Source: CAZOWW01 sp964583765
Lineage (GTDB): Bacteria > Actinomycetota > Actinomycetes > Actinomycetales > Kineosporiaceae
Length of the DNA stretch: 64,000 nucleotides
Direction of reading: 5' to 3'
NCBI GenBank assembly: GCA_964583765.1
Contig: CAZOWW010000008.1
Span: 1-64,000 of the forward strand
In this document: positions 49,412 through 59,118 of the stretch, in pieces
Numbering within the stretch: the stretch's first letter is position 1
Layout of the letters: the number at the start of each line of letters is the position of its first letter
Position numbers and translations under genes: made by a program
The notes under the pieces: model-generated
What the model was told of the DNA's origin: nothing
The model's input: the letters and a program-made list of their open reading frames with translations, nothing else
The model's database searches: none

Positions 49412-52400
49412 CTAAGGGGTCGAACTCGCGGGCAGCGGTGTGCTCGCGGTGGTCACCGGTCGTGTGGTGGTCACCACAGGCTGGCTCTGCCCCGCCTTGC
49501 CTCCCTGTGCCTGTGCCGCGAGCGCGGCCGCGATGTCTGCCTGCAACCGCGACTGTGCCCGCCCGTACGCGGTGAAGTCCTGCCTGGCCAGGGCCGCCTT
49601 GCCGTCCTGAATGGCCTGCTGGGCATCCTGGAGCGCCCGGGCGAGGGCGACCTGCGCGGACGGCGGCAGCGTCGAGGACGAACTGGTCCCCGTGCTGGTG
49701 ACCGTGGCCGTACTGGTGCTGGTGCCGGAGCCGGAACCCGTCGTGCTCCCACCCGACCCTGCGGTGGTCCCGCCCTCGAACAGCGAGTCGAGGGCCTGGT
49801 CGAGGGTGTCCGCGAAGGCGACCTGCTCCCCGAACGCCACGATCACCTTCCGCAGGAGCGGATAGGAGTTGCTGCCCGTGCTGCGTCCGTAGATCGGCTG
49901 CACGTACAGCAACCCACCACCGACCGGGAGCGTGAGCAGGTTGCCGACATCCACGGCCGAGCCGCTCGCACCGTTGCCCGAGGACGATCCGTTCATGTTC
50001 TGGAGGTTCAGCTGGGTGGAGATGGCCGGGATCGCACGATAGTTGTTCACCACCTGCCCCGGAGCGGGCACGACCGTGTCCCGCGGCAGTTGCAACAAAC
50101 GCAACTTGCCGTAACCGTCCCGGCGCACGCCGGTCTGGTCCCCGGCATTCGAGTCTGCCGCCAGGAACCCCGTGAGCACGTTTCGTGTGCCCGCGATGGT
50201 GTTCGGCGGGATGAAGTCCGAGGTCAGCGAGAACGCGGCGCTCGGGACACCCGGCATCGCCAGCGTGAGGTAGTACGGAGGCTGCGCCTGACCGCCGCTC
50301 GCCCGAGTCGGGTCATCCGGGATCTGCCAGAAGTCGGACCCGTTGAAGAACGAGCCGGCATCGGTCACGTGGTACTTGGTGAGGATCTTGCGCTGGACCT
50401 CGAACAGGTCCTCCGGGTACCGCAGATGTGCCATGAGGGCGCCGCTGATCGCGGACAGGGGCTTCACCGAGGTCGGGAAGATCTTGCGCCAGGTCTGCAG
50501 GATCGGGTCCTTCTCGTCCCAGGCGTAGAGCGTGACGCTGCCGTCGTAGGCGTCCACGGTGGCCTTGACGGAGTTGCGAATGTAGTTGATCTCCTGACCG
50601 CCCAGTGCGACGACGCTGTTGAACTGCGCCGTGAGCGTGTCGGACGTCGCATCCGCCATCGACTGCAACCGCGAGTAGGGGTACCGCGCGGTCGTGGTGT
50701 ACCCGTCGACGATCCACACGATCCGGCCGTTCACCACCGAGGGGTAGGGATCGCCGTCCAGGGTCAGGTAGGGGGCGACCTTCTGCACCCGCGCGCGGGG
50801 GGTGCGGTCGTACATGATCCGCGAGTGGGAGTTGATCTGGCCGGAGAGCAGGATGTTCTGGTCCTTGAACTTCATCGCGTAGACGAGCCGGTTCCACCAC
50901 GAACCCAGCGAGACGCCGCCCGAGCCCGTGTAGATGGTGGTCCGCTGGCCGCCGGGCCCGTTGTCGTCCGGGTAGTCCAGCTCGACCGGCTTGCCGCCCT
51001 CGGCCCCGCCCACGATCGAGTACTGCGGCGACTGCTCGCCGAAGTAGACCCGGGGCTCGTAGTTCCCCAACGCGCCGGTCGAGGGGATCCCCTGCTGGAA
51101 GAACACCGGCTTGCCGTCGGGCCCCTGCTGCGTGCCGTAGGCCGCCACGACACCGAAGCCGTGCGTGTAGACGAGGTGGTTGTTGAACCAGTTGCTCTGG
51201 GCCACGCCGTCCAGGCTCAGCTCGCGCACCGCGACGACCGTGTCCTGCTCCTTGCCCCCGATCGTGTACCGGTCGACGTCCAGGGCATCGGGGAAGGCGT
51301 AGTACTGCTTGTTCTGCTCCAACTGCCGGAACGTGGGGCTGATCAGGGCGGGGTCGAGCAGCCGGATCCCGGTCAGTGACTTCGTGTCCGCCCGCAGGGT
51401 GCTCGCCGTCGCGGTGGTCTGTGCCCGGTAATCGGTCACGTCGATGTCGCCGAGCCCGTAGGCGTCCCGGGTCGCCGAGATGTTGCGCTGGATGTACTCG
51501 CGCTCGTAGTTGAACTCGGTGGGGTGCACCGTGAACTGCTGGATGAAGGCGGGATAGAGGTTGCCGACCACGATCGCGCTCACCACGAGCAACGCCACCC
51601 CGTACAGCGGGATCAGGCGCCACCGGTCCGCGAATGCCGCGGCGACGAACAGGGCGGCCACGATCACCGCGATCACCGCGAGCACGGCCCTCGCGGTCAG
51701 CACGGCGTTGGCGTCGGTGTACGTCAGGCCCGTGATCCGGCTGGAGTTGTGGGTGCTCAGCGCGTACCGGCTGAGCCAGTAGCTGACCCCGCGCAGCAGC
51801 AGGAACACCGCCAGGAGCAGCCCGATGTGGCATCGTGCCGCCGCGCTGATCCGCCGACCGCTGCCCTGCAGGCGCAGGCCGCCGTACAGGTAGTGCGTGG
51901 CCAGCGCGCTGAGACCGGAGAGGATCACCACCGCGGTGCCGAACCCGACGAGGAACTGCAGCCAGGGCAGGGTGAAGACGAAGAAGCCGATGTCCTTGTG
52001 GAACTGCGGGTCGACCTGGTGGAACGGGACGCCGTTCCACCACAGGAGCAGGTTCTGCCACTGCTGGGTCGCCGAGGAACCGGCGAAGAGCGCGAGCACC
52101 GCGGGCACGGCCACGGCGATCACCCGGCGCAGCGGCTCGACGGCATCCCGGTAACGATCCAGGCTCTCCTGCTCGGCCGAGACCGGCGCATAGATCGGCC
52201 GGGTGCGGTAGGCCACCACCAGACTGACCGCGACAGCGGCGCCCATGATGGCGGCGGCCCCGAGGAAGAGCCCGATCTGCGTGAACAGACGCGTCTCGTA
52301 CACATCGAGGAAGTGCAGTTGGCGGTACCAGAGCACATCCGACCAGATCGAGGCAAACAGCGTACCCAGCACGACCAGGGCAACCAGCACCACCAGCGTG

Positions 52401-52477
52401 GGGATCAGCGGGCCTCGCCGACGGCGGCGCATGACAGGTCGCGAACCGGGATGCCCGGACTCCTGCTCGAAGCTCAC
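49412..52477 (-). CDS. UPF0182 family integral membrane protein
   Basis: About 1,021 residues from GTG 52477; ATG 52432 is possible. Seven membrane helices lie in the first 330 residues (LIPTLVVLVALVVLGTLFAS, LFLGAAAIMGAAVAVSLVVA and others). A large extracytoplasmic domain follows, with family blocks WLSRYALSTHNSSRITGLTY, YTDANAVLTARAVLAVIAV, PTEFNYEREYIQRNISATR and WNRLVYAMKFKDQNILLSG. The C-terminal 100 residues are a Ser/Thr/Gly linker plus coiled coil (LPPSAQVALARALQDAQQAI). The family is near-universal in actinobacteria; its function is unknown. Length is usual. Confidence 0.92.
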   Translation of the reverse strand: MSFEQESGHPGSRPVMRRRRRGPLIPTLVVLVALVVLGTLFASIWSDVLWYRQLHFLDVYETRLFTQIGLFLGAAAIMGAAVAVSLVVAYRTRPIYAPVSAEQESLDRYRDAVEPLRRVIAVAVPAVLALFAGSSATQQWQNLLLWWNGVPFHQVDPQFHKDIGFFVFTLPWLQFLVGFGTAVVILSGLSALATHYLYGGLRLQGSGRRISAAARCHIGLLLAVFLLLRGVSYWLSRYALSTHNSSRITGLTYTDANAVLTARAVLAVIAVIVAALFVAAAFADRWRLIPLYGVALLVVSAIVVGNLYPAFIQQFTVHPTEFNYEREYIQRNISATRDAYGLGDIDVTDYRAQTTATASTLRADTKSLTGIRLLDPALISPTFRQLEQNKQYYAFPDALDVDRYTIGGKEQDTVVAVRELSLDGVAQSNWFNNHLVYTHGFGVVAAYGTQQGPDGKPVFFQQGIPSTGALGNYEPRVYFGEQSPQYSIVGGAEGGKPVELDYPDDNGPGGQRTTIYTGSGGVSLGSWWNRLVYAMKFKDQNILLSGQINSHSRIMYDRTPRARVQKVAPYLTLDGDPYPSVVNGRIVWIVDGYTTTARYPYSRLQSMADATSDTLTAQFNSVVALGGQEINYIRNSVKATVDAYDGSVTLYAWDEKDPILQTWRKIFPTSVKPLSAISGALMAHLRYPEDLFEVQRKILTKYHVTDAGSFFNGSDFWQIPDDPTRASGGQAQPPYYLTLAMPGVPSAAFSLTSDFIPPNTIAGTRNVLTGFLAADSNAGDQTGVRRDGYGKLRLLQLPRDTVVPAPGQVVNNYRAIPAISTQLNLQNMNGSSSGNGASGSAVDVGNLLTLPVGGGLLYVQPIYGRSTGSNSYPLLRKVIVAFGEQVAFADTLDQALDSLFEGGTTAGSGGSTTGSGSGTSTSTATVTSTGTSSSSTLPPSAQVALARALQDAQQAIQDGKAALARQDFTAYGRAQSRLQADIAAALAAQAQGGKAGQSQPVVTTTRPVTTASTPLPASSTP

Positions 52478-52637
52478 GGCAGAAGAACTTACCCAGGTCC
52501 GGCCCGGTTCCCCACCCCTGTGGCCGGGAACGGCCAAGATGTCGCATCAGCGACCCTTGTGGAGAGCACCCCGAACGGCCGGGCGCCGCTCCCCGAGATA
52601 TCCCCCGACACCCGTGACACCCTTCCCCGCGGCGTCC

Positions 52638-52703
52638 CTGGAGATCCGTCAGCGACCCGTCAGTGACCCGCTGGAGATCCGCCGGCGACCCGTCAGTGAC
52701 CCG
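52638..52703. repeat. 33-bp tandem duplication
   Basis: Copy 1 (52638-52670) and copy 2 (52671-52703) differ at two positions. Each contains CGACCCGTCAGTGACCCG. Copy 2 overlaps the last codons of the PDZ protease gene, so a duplication occurred at its 3' end, between it and the UPF0182 promoter. Confidence 0.85.
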
Positions 52704-53895
52704 CGGAGGAGGCGTGGCAGGTGGGCAACCCGTCCAGGGCGCCCACGGCGATGCGGTCCACCGTCTCCCGGGCCTGCGTGAGCGTGCTGACCTCGAACAC
52801 CCGCAGCCCGGAGGGGATGTGCCCGACCACCTCGTCGCAGTTGTCGGCGGGGGCCAGGAAGTAGTCGGCGCCGGCCCGTCGCGCGCCCACCATCTTCTGG
52901 CGGATTCCGCCGATGGGCCCCACCTGACCATCGACGACGATCTCCCCCGTCCCCGCGATCTTCTTGCCGCCCGTCATCGAGCCCGGCGTGAGGCGGTCGA
53001 TGATCGAGAGCGCGAACATCATGCCGGCGCTGGGCCCACCGATGTTCTTGATCTGGAAGACCACCGGGACCGGGAAGACGAAGTCGTTGCGCACGACGAT
53101 GCCGAAGATGGGCTGCTTGTCGACCACCGAGATCGGCACCTGCAGGTCCATCGTCCGGCCGTCCCGCACCACCTTCACGGCAACCCGTTCGCCGGCCACC
53201 ACGGGTCGGAGCACGGACGCGCGGACGGCATCCCGCAGGGTGTCGGCGTCGCCGGTCGGGCGCCCGCCGACCGAGGTGATGACGTCATCCACCTGCAGTA
53301 CCGCTGAGGCGGGGTACTTCGCCTCCACCTCGCTCACCACGACCTTGATCCCGAGCTTGTAGCCCAGGGCGCGCAGCGCGGCGGCGGTCGCCTCCTGCTG
53401 GGAGTCGTCCATCTCCGCCTTGTTCTCCTGCGCCTGCTGCTGGGCGGTCGTGTGTTTCGGGAACAGCGCGGTCTCCGGCAACACGGCCTCGGTGGGATCG
53501 AGCCAGCCGCTGAGTGCCTGCTCGAGAGTCACCCGATTACCGGGACCGCCCGACAGGCTCACGGTCGTCAGGTCGAGGGTGCCGCTGTTGTCCGGGTAGT
53601 CCTTGGTACTCCCACCGATCACGATCAGGGGCTTGCCGCCCACGTCGCCGAGCGTGTTGAGCACAGGACCCGGGCCCATGACGGCGTACGGCACCGGCAG
53701 GAGGCTCACGACGGCCGCGCCGACCACCGCGACGATCCCGGACAGGACCATCAGCGCCGATCGAGGATCCAGCCCACGACGTGCCGGTCCGTAGTCGGGG
53801 AGGATCCATGGTTGGAGCCCCGGCTGGCCGGGCTGGCTGGGCGCGCCCGAAGGCCACGATCCCTGGGGTTCCTGCGACGTCGGTCCCTGCGACAC
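52693..53895 (-). CDS. ylbL: PDZ domain, Lon-type serine protease (YlbL family)
   Basis: A 400-residue protein from GTG 53895. A Pro/Gly-rich cytoplasmic start is followed by one membrane helix (ALMVLSGIVAVVGAAVVSLL), a PDZ domain (about 175-260; VEAKYPASAVLQVDDVITSV) and a Lon-like protease domain. The catalytic dyad is S289 in IGGPSAGMMFAL and K334 in GGIRQKM. This is the usual order and length in actinobacteria, where it neighbours UPF0182. Acts outside or at the membrane in protein quality control (by family). Confidence 0.92.
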   Translation of the reverse strand: MSQGPTSQEPQGSWPSGAPSQPGQPGLQPWILPDYGPARRGLDPRSALMVLSGIVAVVGAAVVSLLPVPYAVMGPGPVLNTLGDVGGKPLIVIGGSTKDYPDNSGTLDLTTVSLSGGPGNRVTLEQALSGWLDPTEAVLPETALFPKHTTAQQQAQENKAEMDDSQQEATAAALRALGYKLGIKVVVSEVEAKYPASAVLQVDDVITSVGGRPTGDADTLRDAVRASVLRPVVAGERVAVKVVRDGRTMDLQVPISVVDKQPIFGIVVRNDFVFPVPVVFQIKNIGGPSAGMMFALSIIDRLTPGSMTGGKKIAGTGEIVVDGQVGPIGGIRQKMVGARRAGADYFLAPADNCDEVVGHIPSGLRVFEVSTLTQARETVDRIAVGALDGLPTCHASSAGH

Positions 53896-53982
53896 CGTGC
53901 GACCTCCCGCGGCGCCGTCCCTGGCACGCCGATCCGAAGCGAGTCCGACGGCACGCGGCGCACCGGACCTGGCGTGACCAGG

Positions 53983-55203
53983 TTAGGTGGTCGACCCGGA
54001 GATGCCACGTCCGTGCCGCCGACGACGGGCCTGTCGCACGAGCGCCGCGGTGCCGACGAGCGCGACGGCGGCCCCGGCCGCGCCCAGGGCGGCGTCCCGG
54101 CGGTCCGGACGGCGGATCACGCCGGTCCGGTGCCGGTGCACCTCCTCCAGCAGCACCGCCAGGCAGTCCTGGTTCGAGTACCGGGGTACCCACCCCGCCG
54201 CGAGCAGGCGGGAGGCCCCCACCACCCACGGGTGGACGACGTAGGCCAGGTCCTCTGCGGGTGCCGCGAGCACGCCGACGCGATGCAGCCGTTCCGCCGT
54301 CCCGAAGGCCAGCCGCAGCGGCACCTCGACCCGACGCATCCCGGAGAGCCGCTCCACCTCGGCCGGCTTCAGCCAGCCGGGGCTGCCCACCGAGAACACG
54401 CCACCCAGTTCCGACTCCAGACAGGTCAGCGCCGCGGCAGCCAGGTCCTGCACGTGACAGAACTGCCAGGCAGTGCGTGCCCCGCGCACCGCGAGCAGCC
54501 GGGGCGCCTCGAACTGGCGGGTGGAGGGGGTGTCCACCCCGGGGCCGACGAGCGCCGCCGGCCGCAGGACCGTGCACACCGTGGATCCCGGAACGCGCCC
54601 ACCTGCCCGGCCACCGGCGCGCCCACCGGTACGGCCATCGACCCGCCCACCCGTGCGCCCGCCCCGGCCCGCGAACTCGGTGACCAGGCGTTCCACCTCC
54701 ACGAGATCTCCGACCAGGCCGTCGTCGAGGGCCGCGCGGACCGGTGCGTCCTCGGGCAGCGGCACCGGGTTGTCCGGCAGGGCCCCGAACACCATCGCGC
54801 TGGTCACCACCACCACGTGCCTGACGTCCGAGGCGGCCGCAGCCTCGAGGACGGCCCGCGCCCGCCGCAACAGGGTTGCCCGCCGCAGGCGTGGCTCGAC
54901 CCCCAGGACCTCCTGGACGTCGGTGCAGGCGGCGATCTCCACCACGGCGTCCACCCCGTCCAGCGCGGCACGCATCGCCGCCGGGTCCTCGGGGTCCGCC
55001 TGCCGCCAGGTCGCCCCGGAGGCGAGCTCCATGGCCGGTCGGCGCGCACCGATCAGGACCACGGCACCTGGTCCGCCCTCGCACCCGACCGCAGCGGCCA
55101 GACATCTCGCCAGTACCTCGGCGCCTGCGCCGGTGACCGCAACCCGGGGAGGATCCGGTCGGGCGCTGCGCCCTGAGCGAACCCCCGCACTCGAAGAAAC
55201 CAC
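53983..55203 (-). CDS. NAD-dependent epimerase/dehydratase-like (SDR) protein
   Basis: A 406-residue protein from GTG 55203. A degenerate Rossmann start (RVAVTGAGAEVLARCL) is followed by MRAALDGVDAVVEIAA, VRHVVVVTSAMVFGAL and VLRPAALVGPG, typical of extended SDRs; the catalytic Tyr-x3-Lys is not evident. A low-complexity insert of about 30 residues is rich in Gly-Gly-Arg repeats (RTGGRAGGRAGGR). A C-terminal hydrophobic helix (LGAAGAAVALVGTAALV) suggests membrane attachment. Genes of this type sit beside the zinc metalloprotease gene in many actinobacteria. Confidence 0.8.
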   Translation of the reverse strand: MVSSSAGVRSGRSARPDPPRVAVTGAGAEVLARCLAAAVGCEGGPGAVVLIGARRPAMELASGATWRQADPEDPAAMRAALDGVDAVVEIAACTDVQEVLGVEPRLRRATLLRRARAVLEAAAASDVRHVVVVTSAMVFGALPDNPVPLPEDAPVRAALDDGLVGDLVEVERLVTEFAGRGGRTGGRVDGRTGGRAGGRAGGRVPGSTVCTVLRPAALVGPGVDTPSTRQFEAPRLLAVRGARTAWQFCHVQDLAAAALTCLESELGGVFSVGSPGWLKPAEVERLSGMRRVEVPLRLAFGTAERLHRVGVLAAPAEDLAYVVHPWVVGASRLLAAGWVPRYSNQDCLAVLLEEVHRHRTGVIRRPDRRDAALGAAGAAVALVGTAALVRQARRRRHGRGISGSTT

Positions 55204-55608
55204 CGGCTCCCCCTCTCGCTACCGTGGAGTGGTCGGAGCACCACGTCCCAGCCACCACCGGAACCCTGCTCCGCCGTGGGCTGACCATAGCCGCCGGCCC
55301 TTGGGCCAGGGTCGTCCCGCGCCTGTGAGTCGATCGTTCGGGGGGCGACCGCCACCCCGACCATGCGAGCCGTCACCTCGGGTGTCCGCCGGACGACAGT
55401 CGGGAGCGCTCCCACCGGAACCAGCACTCGGCGTCACCAGTTCGCCGCGGTGCGGCATCACCAGTCCGACGCCGGGGATCGAGGGACACCGGCCCGGATC
55501 CGGGCAGCAGGGAACAGAGGCACGAAGGGCCGGATCCCGGCCCCGGGGAACGAACGACGGTGGCGAACCGTCGGGCAGATATCCAGTCACCGAATGCGCG
55601 AGGCGAGC
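55204..55608. other. Divergent promoter region
   Basis: 405 bp between the SDR gene and the metalloprotease gene. No gene or clear repeat found. It should hold the promoters for both. Confidence 0.4.
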
Positions 55609-57108
55609 ATGAGCGACCAGCCCGATCGGCCGGACGACGACACCCCCGACCCACTCCGCGCGCTGTTCGAGGCCCTGATGCGCGGGGAACTCCCCGGGCA
55701 ACTGCCCGAGGGATTCACCCTGCCCGAAGGACTCACCCTGCCCGAGGGGTTCACCCTGTCCGCGGCCGGGCTGCCGGGCGAACTCCCGCCCGAACTGCAG
55801 GCCCTCGTGGGTGCGGTGCAGCAGGCGCTCACGCACGGCGGGGACGGCCCGGTGAACTGGGACCTGGCCCGGGACCTCGCGCGTCAGGCCGCCGCGGAGG
55901 GCGGCGATCCGAGCGTGGGTGAGCACGGCCACCGGCAGGTGGCCGAGGCCCTGCGGACCGCCGACCTGTGGCTCGACCGGGTGACCGACCTGCCCGCGAC
56001 CAGCGCACGCACCCTGGCCTGGAGCCGCGCCGAATGGGTGGAGAACAGCCTCGACACCTGGAAGGTCGTCGTCGAACCGATCGCCTCCAGCGTCGCCGAC
56101 GCGATTGCGGGGGCGATGACCTCGCAGCTCCCCGAGGAGGCTCGGCCGATGATGTCCTCGGCCCTGCCGATGGTCCGACGCATCGGAGGCGCGTTCTTCG
56201 GTGCCCAGTTCGGACAGGCGCTCGGGGCCCTGGCACGTGAGGTCGTCGGCGGCACCGACGTCGGGCTGCCCTTGTTGCCCGCCGGGGGCGCCGCGCTGCT
56301 GCCGTCCAACGTGGCCGACTTCGGCGAAGGGCTGGGACTGCCCCTGGACGAGGTGCGCCTGTTCCTGGCCCTGCGCGAGGCGGCGCACGGTCGGCTCTTC
56401 ACCGGCGTCGGGTGGCTGCGGGGCCATCTGCTGGGCGCGGTCGCCGAGTACGCCCGGGGCATCGCGATCGACAGCGACCGCATCGAGTCGGCGATCCGCG
56501 AGATCGACCCCACTGATCCCGATGCCCTGCGCGACGCCCTCGCCTCGGGGCTCTTCGAGCCCGAACGCACTCCCGGACAGCAGGCGGCCCTCGACCGGCT
56601 GGAGACCGCGCTCGCCCTCGTGGAGGGCTGGGTCGACGAGGTCGTGGACGCCGCGGCTCGCGGGGTCCTGCCGCACGCCTCGGCCCTGAGGGAGACGATC
56701 CGCCGTCGCCGCGCGGTGGGAGGCCCCGCCGAGCACGTCTTCGCTGCGCTGGTCGGCCTGGAACTGCGCCCGCGGCGACTGCGCGAGGCCGCGAACGTCT
56801 GGGCCGCCATGGCACGGGCGCACGGCATCAGCGGCCGGGATGCGCTCTGGGCCCACCCCGACCTGCTGCCCACCCAGGAGGCCCTCGCCGACCCCGAACT
56901 GTTCGCGGCCGGCGCCGGGCCGGCCGGGGCGGGCTCGGAACTCGACGCCGCACTCGAACGGCTGCTCAGCGAGGAGGACGCAGCGGCCGGTCCGCCACCC
57001 GGGGACGGCCCGGCCCGGCCCGAGGACCCGGCTCCCGGCGCCACCTCTGCGCGGCCCGACGACCCGGTTCCCGGCGATGACCAGCCGAAACCCGGGCCGC
57101 CCCAGTGA
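55609..57108 (+). CDS. Zinc-dependent metalloprotease (DUF2342 / coenzyme F420-associated family)
   Basis: 499 residues from ATG 55609 (GAGGCGAG upstream). The acidic N-terminus includes repeats of LPEG(F/L)TLPEG type (residues 30-50). Family blocks: TLAWSRAEWVENSLDTWKVV, FFGAQFGQALGALAREVVGG, DVGLPLLPAGGAALLPSNVA, and the metal site REAAHGRLF (E257, H260). GPAEHVFAALVGLELRPRRL closes the catalytic domain. The C-terminal tail is Pro/Gly-rich. Cytoplasmic, function in actinobacteria not established. It overlaps the Nudix gene by four bases (GTGA). Confidence 0.88.
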   Translation: MSDQPDRPDDDTPDPLRALFEALMRGELPGQLPEGFTLPEGLTLPEGFTLSAAGLPGELPPELQALVGAVQQALTHGGDGPVNWDLARDLARQAAAEGGDPSVGEHGHRQVAEALRTADLWLDRVTDLPATSARTLAWSRAEWVENSLDTWKVVVEPIASSVADAIAGAMTSQLPEEARPMMSSALPMVRRIGGAFFGAQFGQALGALAREVVGGTDVGLPLLPAGGAALLPSNVADFGEGLGLPLDEVRLFLALREAAHGRLFTGVGWLRGHLLGAVAEYARGIAIDSDRIESAIREIDPTDPDALRDALASGLFEPERTPGQQAALDRLETALALVEGWVDEVVDAAARGVLPHASALRETIRRRRAVGGPAEHVFAALVGLELRPRRLREAANVWAAMARAHGISGRDALWAHPDLLPTQEALADPELFAAGAGPAGAGSELDAALERLLSEEDAAAGPPPGDGPARPEDPAPGATSARPDDPVPGDDQPKPGPPQ

Positions 57109-57692
57109 CCGTGGACATCACCCCCGCCCAGTCGACGTCCGATTCCCGGGATCCGCTGCTCGCCGATGTCGAGGCAGTGCTGCACGCGGCACCTGAGCGG
57201 ACCCCGGAGGAGCGTTTCGAGGCGTGGACGTGGCGAGCCCTGCTGCACCGTCACGGCGCGCAGCTGTGGAGCAGGGACTGCGCCCCGGCTCATCTGACGG
57301 CATCGGCCGCGGTACTCGATCACGACCTCACCCACTGCGCTCTCGTCCTGCACGGGCGGGTGCACAAGTGGCTGCAGCCGGGCGGTCATCTCGAACCCGG
57401 TGACACCGGCGCCGCAGCGGCGGCTGCCCGGGAGGTCGCCGAGGAGACCGGGCTCGTCGCGGAGGTCCCGCCGACGCTCCTGCGCCTGTCCCGTCACCGG
57501 GCACCGTGCCGCCCCGGCGTGGTCGACTGGCACCTGGACCTGCAGTTCCTGATCGTCTGCGCACGCACTCCGGTGCAGGTGAGCGACGAGAGCCACGACG
57601 CGGGCTGGTGGCCGCTGGACGCGTTGCCCGAACCGCTGGCGCCCGGGATCACCGATCTGCTCCACCTCGCCCGGCAACAGGCCGGCGGCTGA
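57105..57692 (+). CDS. Nudix hydrolase
   Basis: A 195-residue protein from GTG 57105. The Nudix box (residues 93-115) is GGHLEPGDTG followed by REVAEETGL, with all metal-binding Glu present. AAVLDHDLTHCALVLHGRVH precedes it. It is translationally coupled to the metalloprotease gene. The substrate cannot be told; position downstream of a protease gene suggests housekeeping of nucleoside diphosphate derivatives. Confidence 0.9.
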   Translation: MTVDITPAQSTSDSRDPLLADVEAVLHAAPERTPEERFEAWTWRALLHRHGAQLWSRDCAPAHLTASAAVLDHDLTHCALVLHGRVHKWLQPGGHLEPGDTGAAAAAAREVAEETGLVAEVPPTLLRLSRHRAPCRPGVVDWHLDLQFLIVCARTPVQVSDESHDAGWWPLDALPEPLAPGITDLLHLARQQAGG

Positions 57693-57783
57693 GCAACCGC
57701 TCGGGGACGGCGAGCCGCCGGCACTCCGCCCCCGGGCGACACTCCAGGTCCAGGAATTGCCGCGGCCCTCGCGGTGAGGGAGT

Positions 57784-58986
57784 GTGCAGTTCGTGGATCT
57801 CCCGGCAGACGACGTGCTCTCCCTACGGATGACCGCCCTGCTGCTGTCGCCGTCACGACCGGCCGCAGCGCCCGCGATCAGCCCTGGTCCGGCCGAAGGA
57901 GCCGCCCTGGGTCGCGGGACGGGCTCCCCCACGTCGGCCGCCCCGGCCCCGGACGTCGCCGGGGTGGTCACTTGGCTCGGCGCGATGCAGGCCCAGGATC
58001 TCGCCAGCGGGTTGTGGTCCCTGGGGATCCGCCTCCCCGGCGCGTCCCTCGCGGAGGTGGAGGCCGCGCTGGAGGCGGGTGAGGTGCTGCGCACCTGGCC
58101 CATGCGCGGCACGGTGCACTTCGTGCCCTCTCGCGACGCGCGGTGGATGGTGGAGATCCTCGGCGAGCGCCCGCTCGCCCGGGCCTCGTCGCGGCGAGCC
58201 GTCATCGGGCTCGACGGCGCGGTGGCGGATCGGGCGGTCGACGTGCTCGGCGAAGCGCTGGCCGGCGGCCGTCGGCTCACCCGGGCCCAGTGTCTGGAGA
58301 CCCTCGCCACCGCGGGGGTGCCCGTGCCCGGTCAGCACGGCTACCACCTGCTCTGGTACGCCAGCCAGCGCGGTGTCACCTGTATCGCGGGCTCGCTCGG
58401 CGGCGAACAGGCGTTCGCCCTGCTCGACGATTGGGCGCCGGATCCGCACCGTCCGGAGCGGGACGAGGCGCTGGGCATCATCGCGCTGCGCTACTTCCGC
58501 GGCCACGGACCGGCGACCCGGCAGGACTTCACCCACTGGACCGGGCTCACCGCCGCGGATGCCCGGCGCGGCCTCGCGGTTGCCGGGGATGCGCTCACCA
58601 CCGTACGCAGTGATGGTCGAGAACTGCATCTGGCCGCCGATCTCCTGGACCAGCACCGTGCCGCCCCCCAGCACCTGGGCGCCGACGACCTCCTGGCCGT
58701 GCCCGGCTTCGACGAGTACATGCTCGGATTCAAGGACCGCGCCCTCTTCCTCGCTCCCGAGCACCTCTCGGCCGTCGTCCCCGGCGGCAACGGGATCTTC
58801 CGGGCGACCCTCGTCCGCCAGGGCCGGGTGATCGGTACCTGGACCCGCGCCCTCGACCGGGGCGACGTCCTGGTGAAGCCGTTGCCGCTCGTCCCCCTCG
58901 ACTCCACCGAGCAGCAGGCACTCGAAGACGCGTGGCTGCCCTTCGCCCGCTTCCACGGAGCCGGTCTGAGGGTGCAGTGGTCCTGA
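57784..58986 (+). CDS. Winged-helix DNA-binding (HTH_42, AlkX/AlkZ-like) protein
   Basis: A 400-residue protein from GTG 57784. Motifs of the HTH_42 family: WLGAMQAQDLASGLWSLGIR with the conserved Gln-x-Asp, RTWPMRGTVHFVP, LRYFRGHGPATRQDFTHWTG and PGFDEYMLGFKDR. AlkZ/YcaQ glycosylases use a QxQ or QxD active site in the first motif; here it reads QAQD. DNA interstrand-crosslink or alkylation repair is therefore possible, though many members are unassigned. An Ala/Pro insert (residues 25-55) is unusual. Confidence 0.82.
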   Translation: MQFVDLPADDVLSLRMTALLLSPSRPAAAPAISPGPAEGAALGRGTGSPTSAAPAPDVAGVVTWLGAMQAQDLASGLWSLGIRLPGASLAEVEAALEAGEVLRTWPMRGTVHFVPSRDARWMVEILGERPLARASSRRAVIGLDGAVADRAVDVLGEALAGGRRLTRAQCLETLATAGVPVPGQHGYHLLWYASQRGVTCIAGSLGGEQAFALLDDWAPDPHRPERDEALGIIALRYFRGHGPATRQDFTHWTGLTAADARRGLAVAGDALTTVRSDGRELHLAADLLDQHRAAPQHLGADDLLAVPGFDEYMLGFKDRALFLAPEHLSAVVPGGNGIFRATLVRQGRVIGTWTRALDRGDVLVKPLPLVPLDSTEQQALEDAWLPFARFHGAGLRVQWS

Positions 58987-59118
58987 TCCGGACCGATCGG
59001 TCGGCGACCACCCGATTCCGGTCGCGACCCGCAGCAGGCAGCGACCGCGGACGGGAACACCGACGGCACGCTGGGGACTCAGTCGCCGGGCAGGAACACG
59101 GACGCCCACGCGTGGGAC

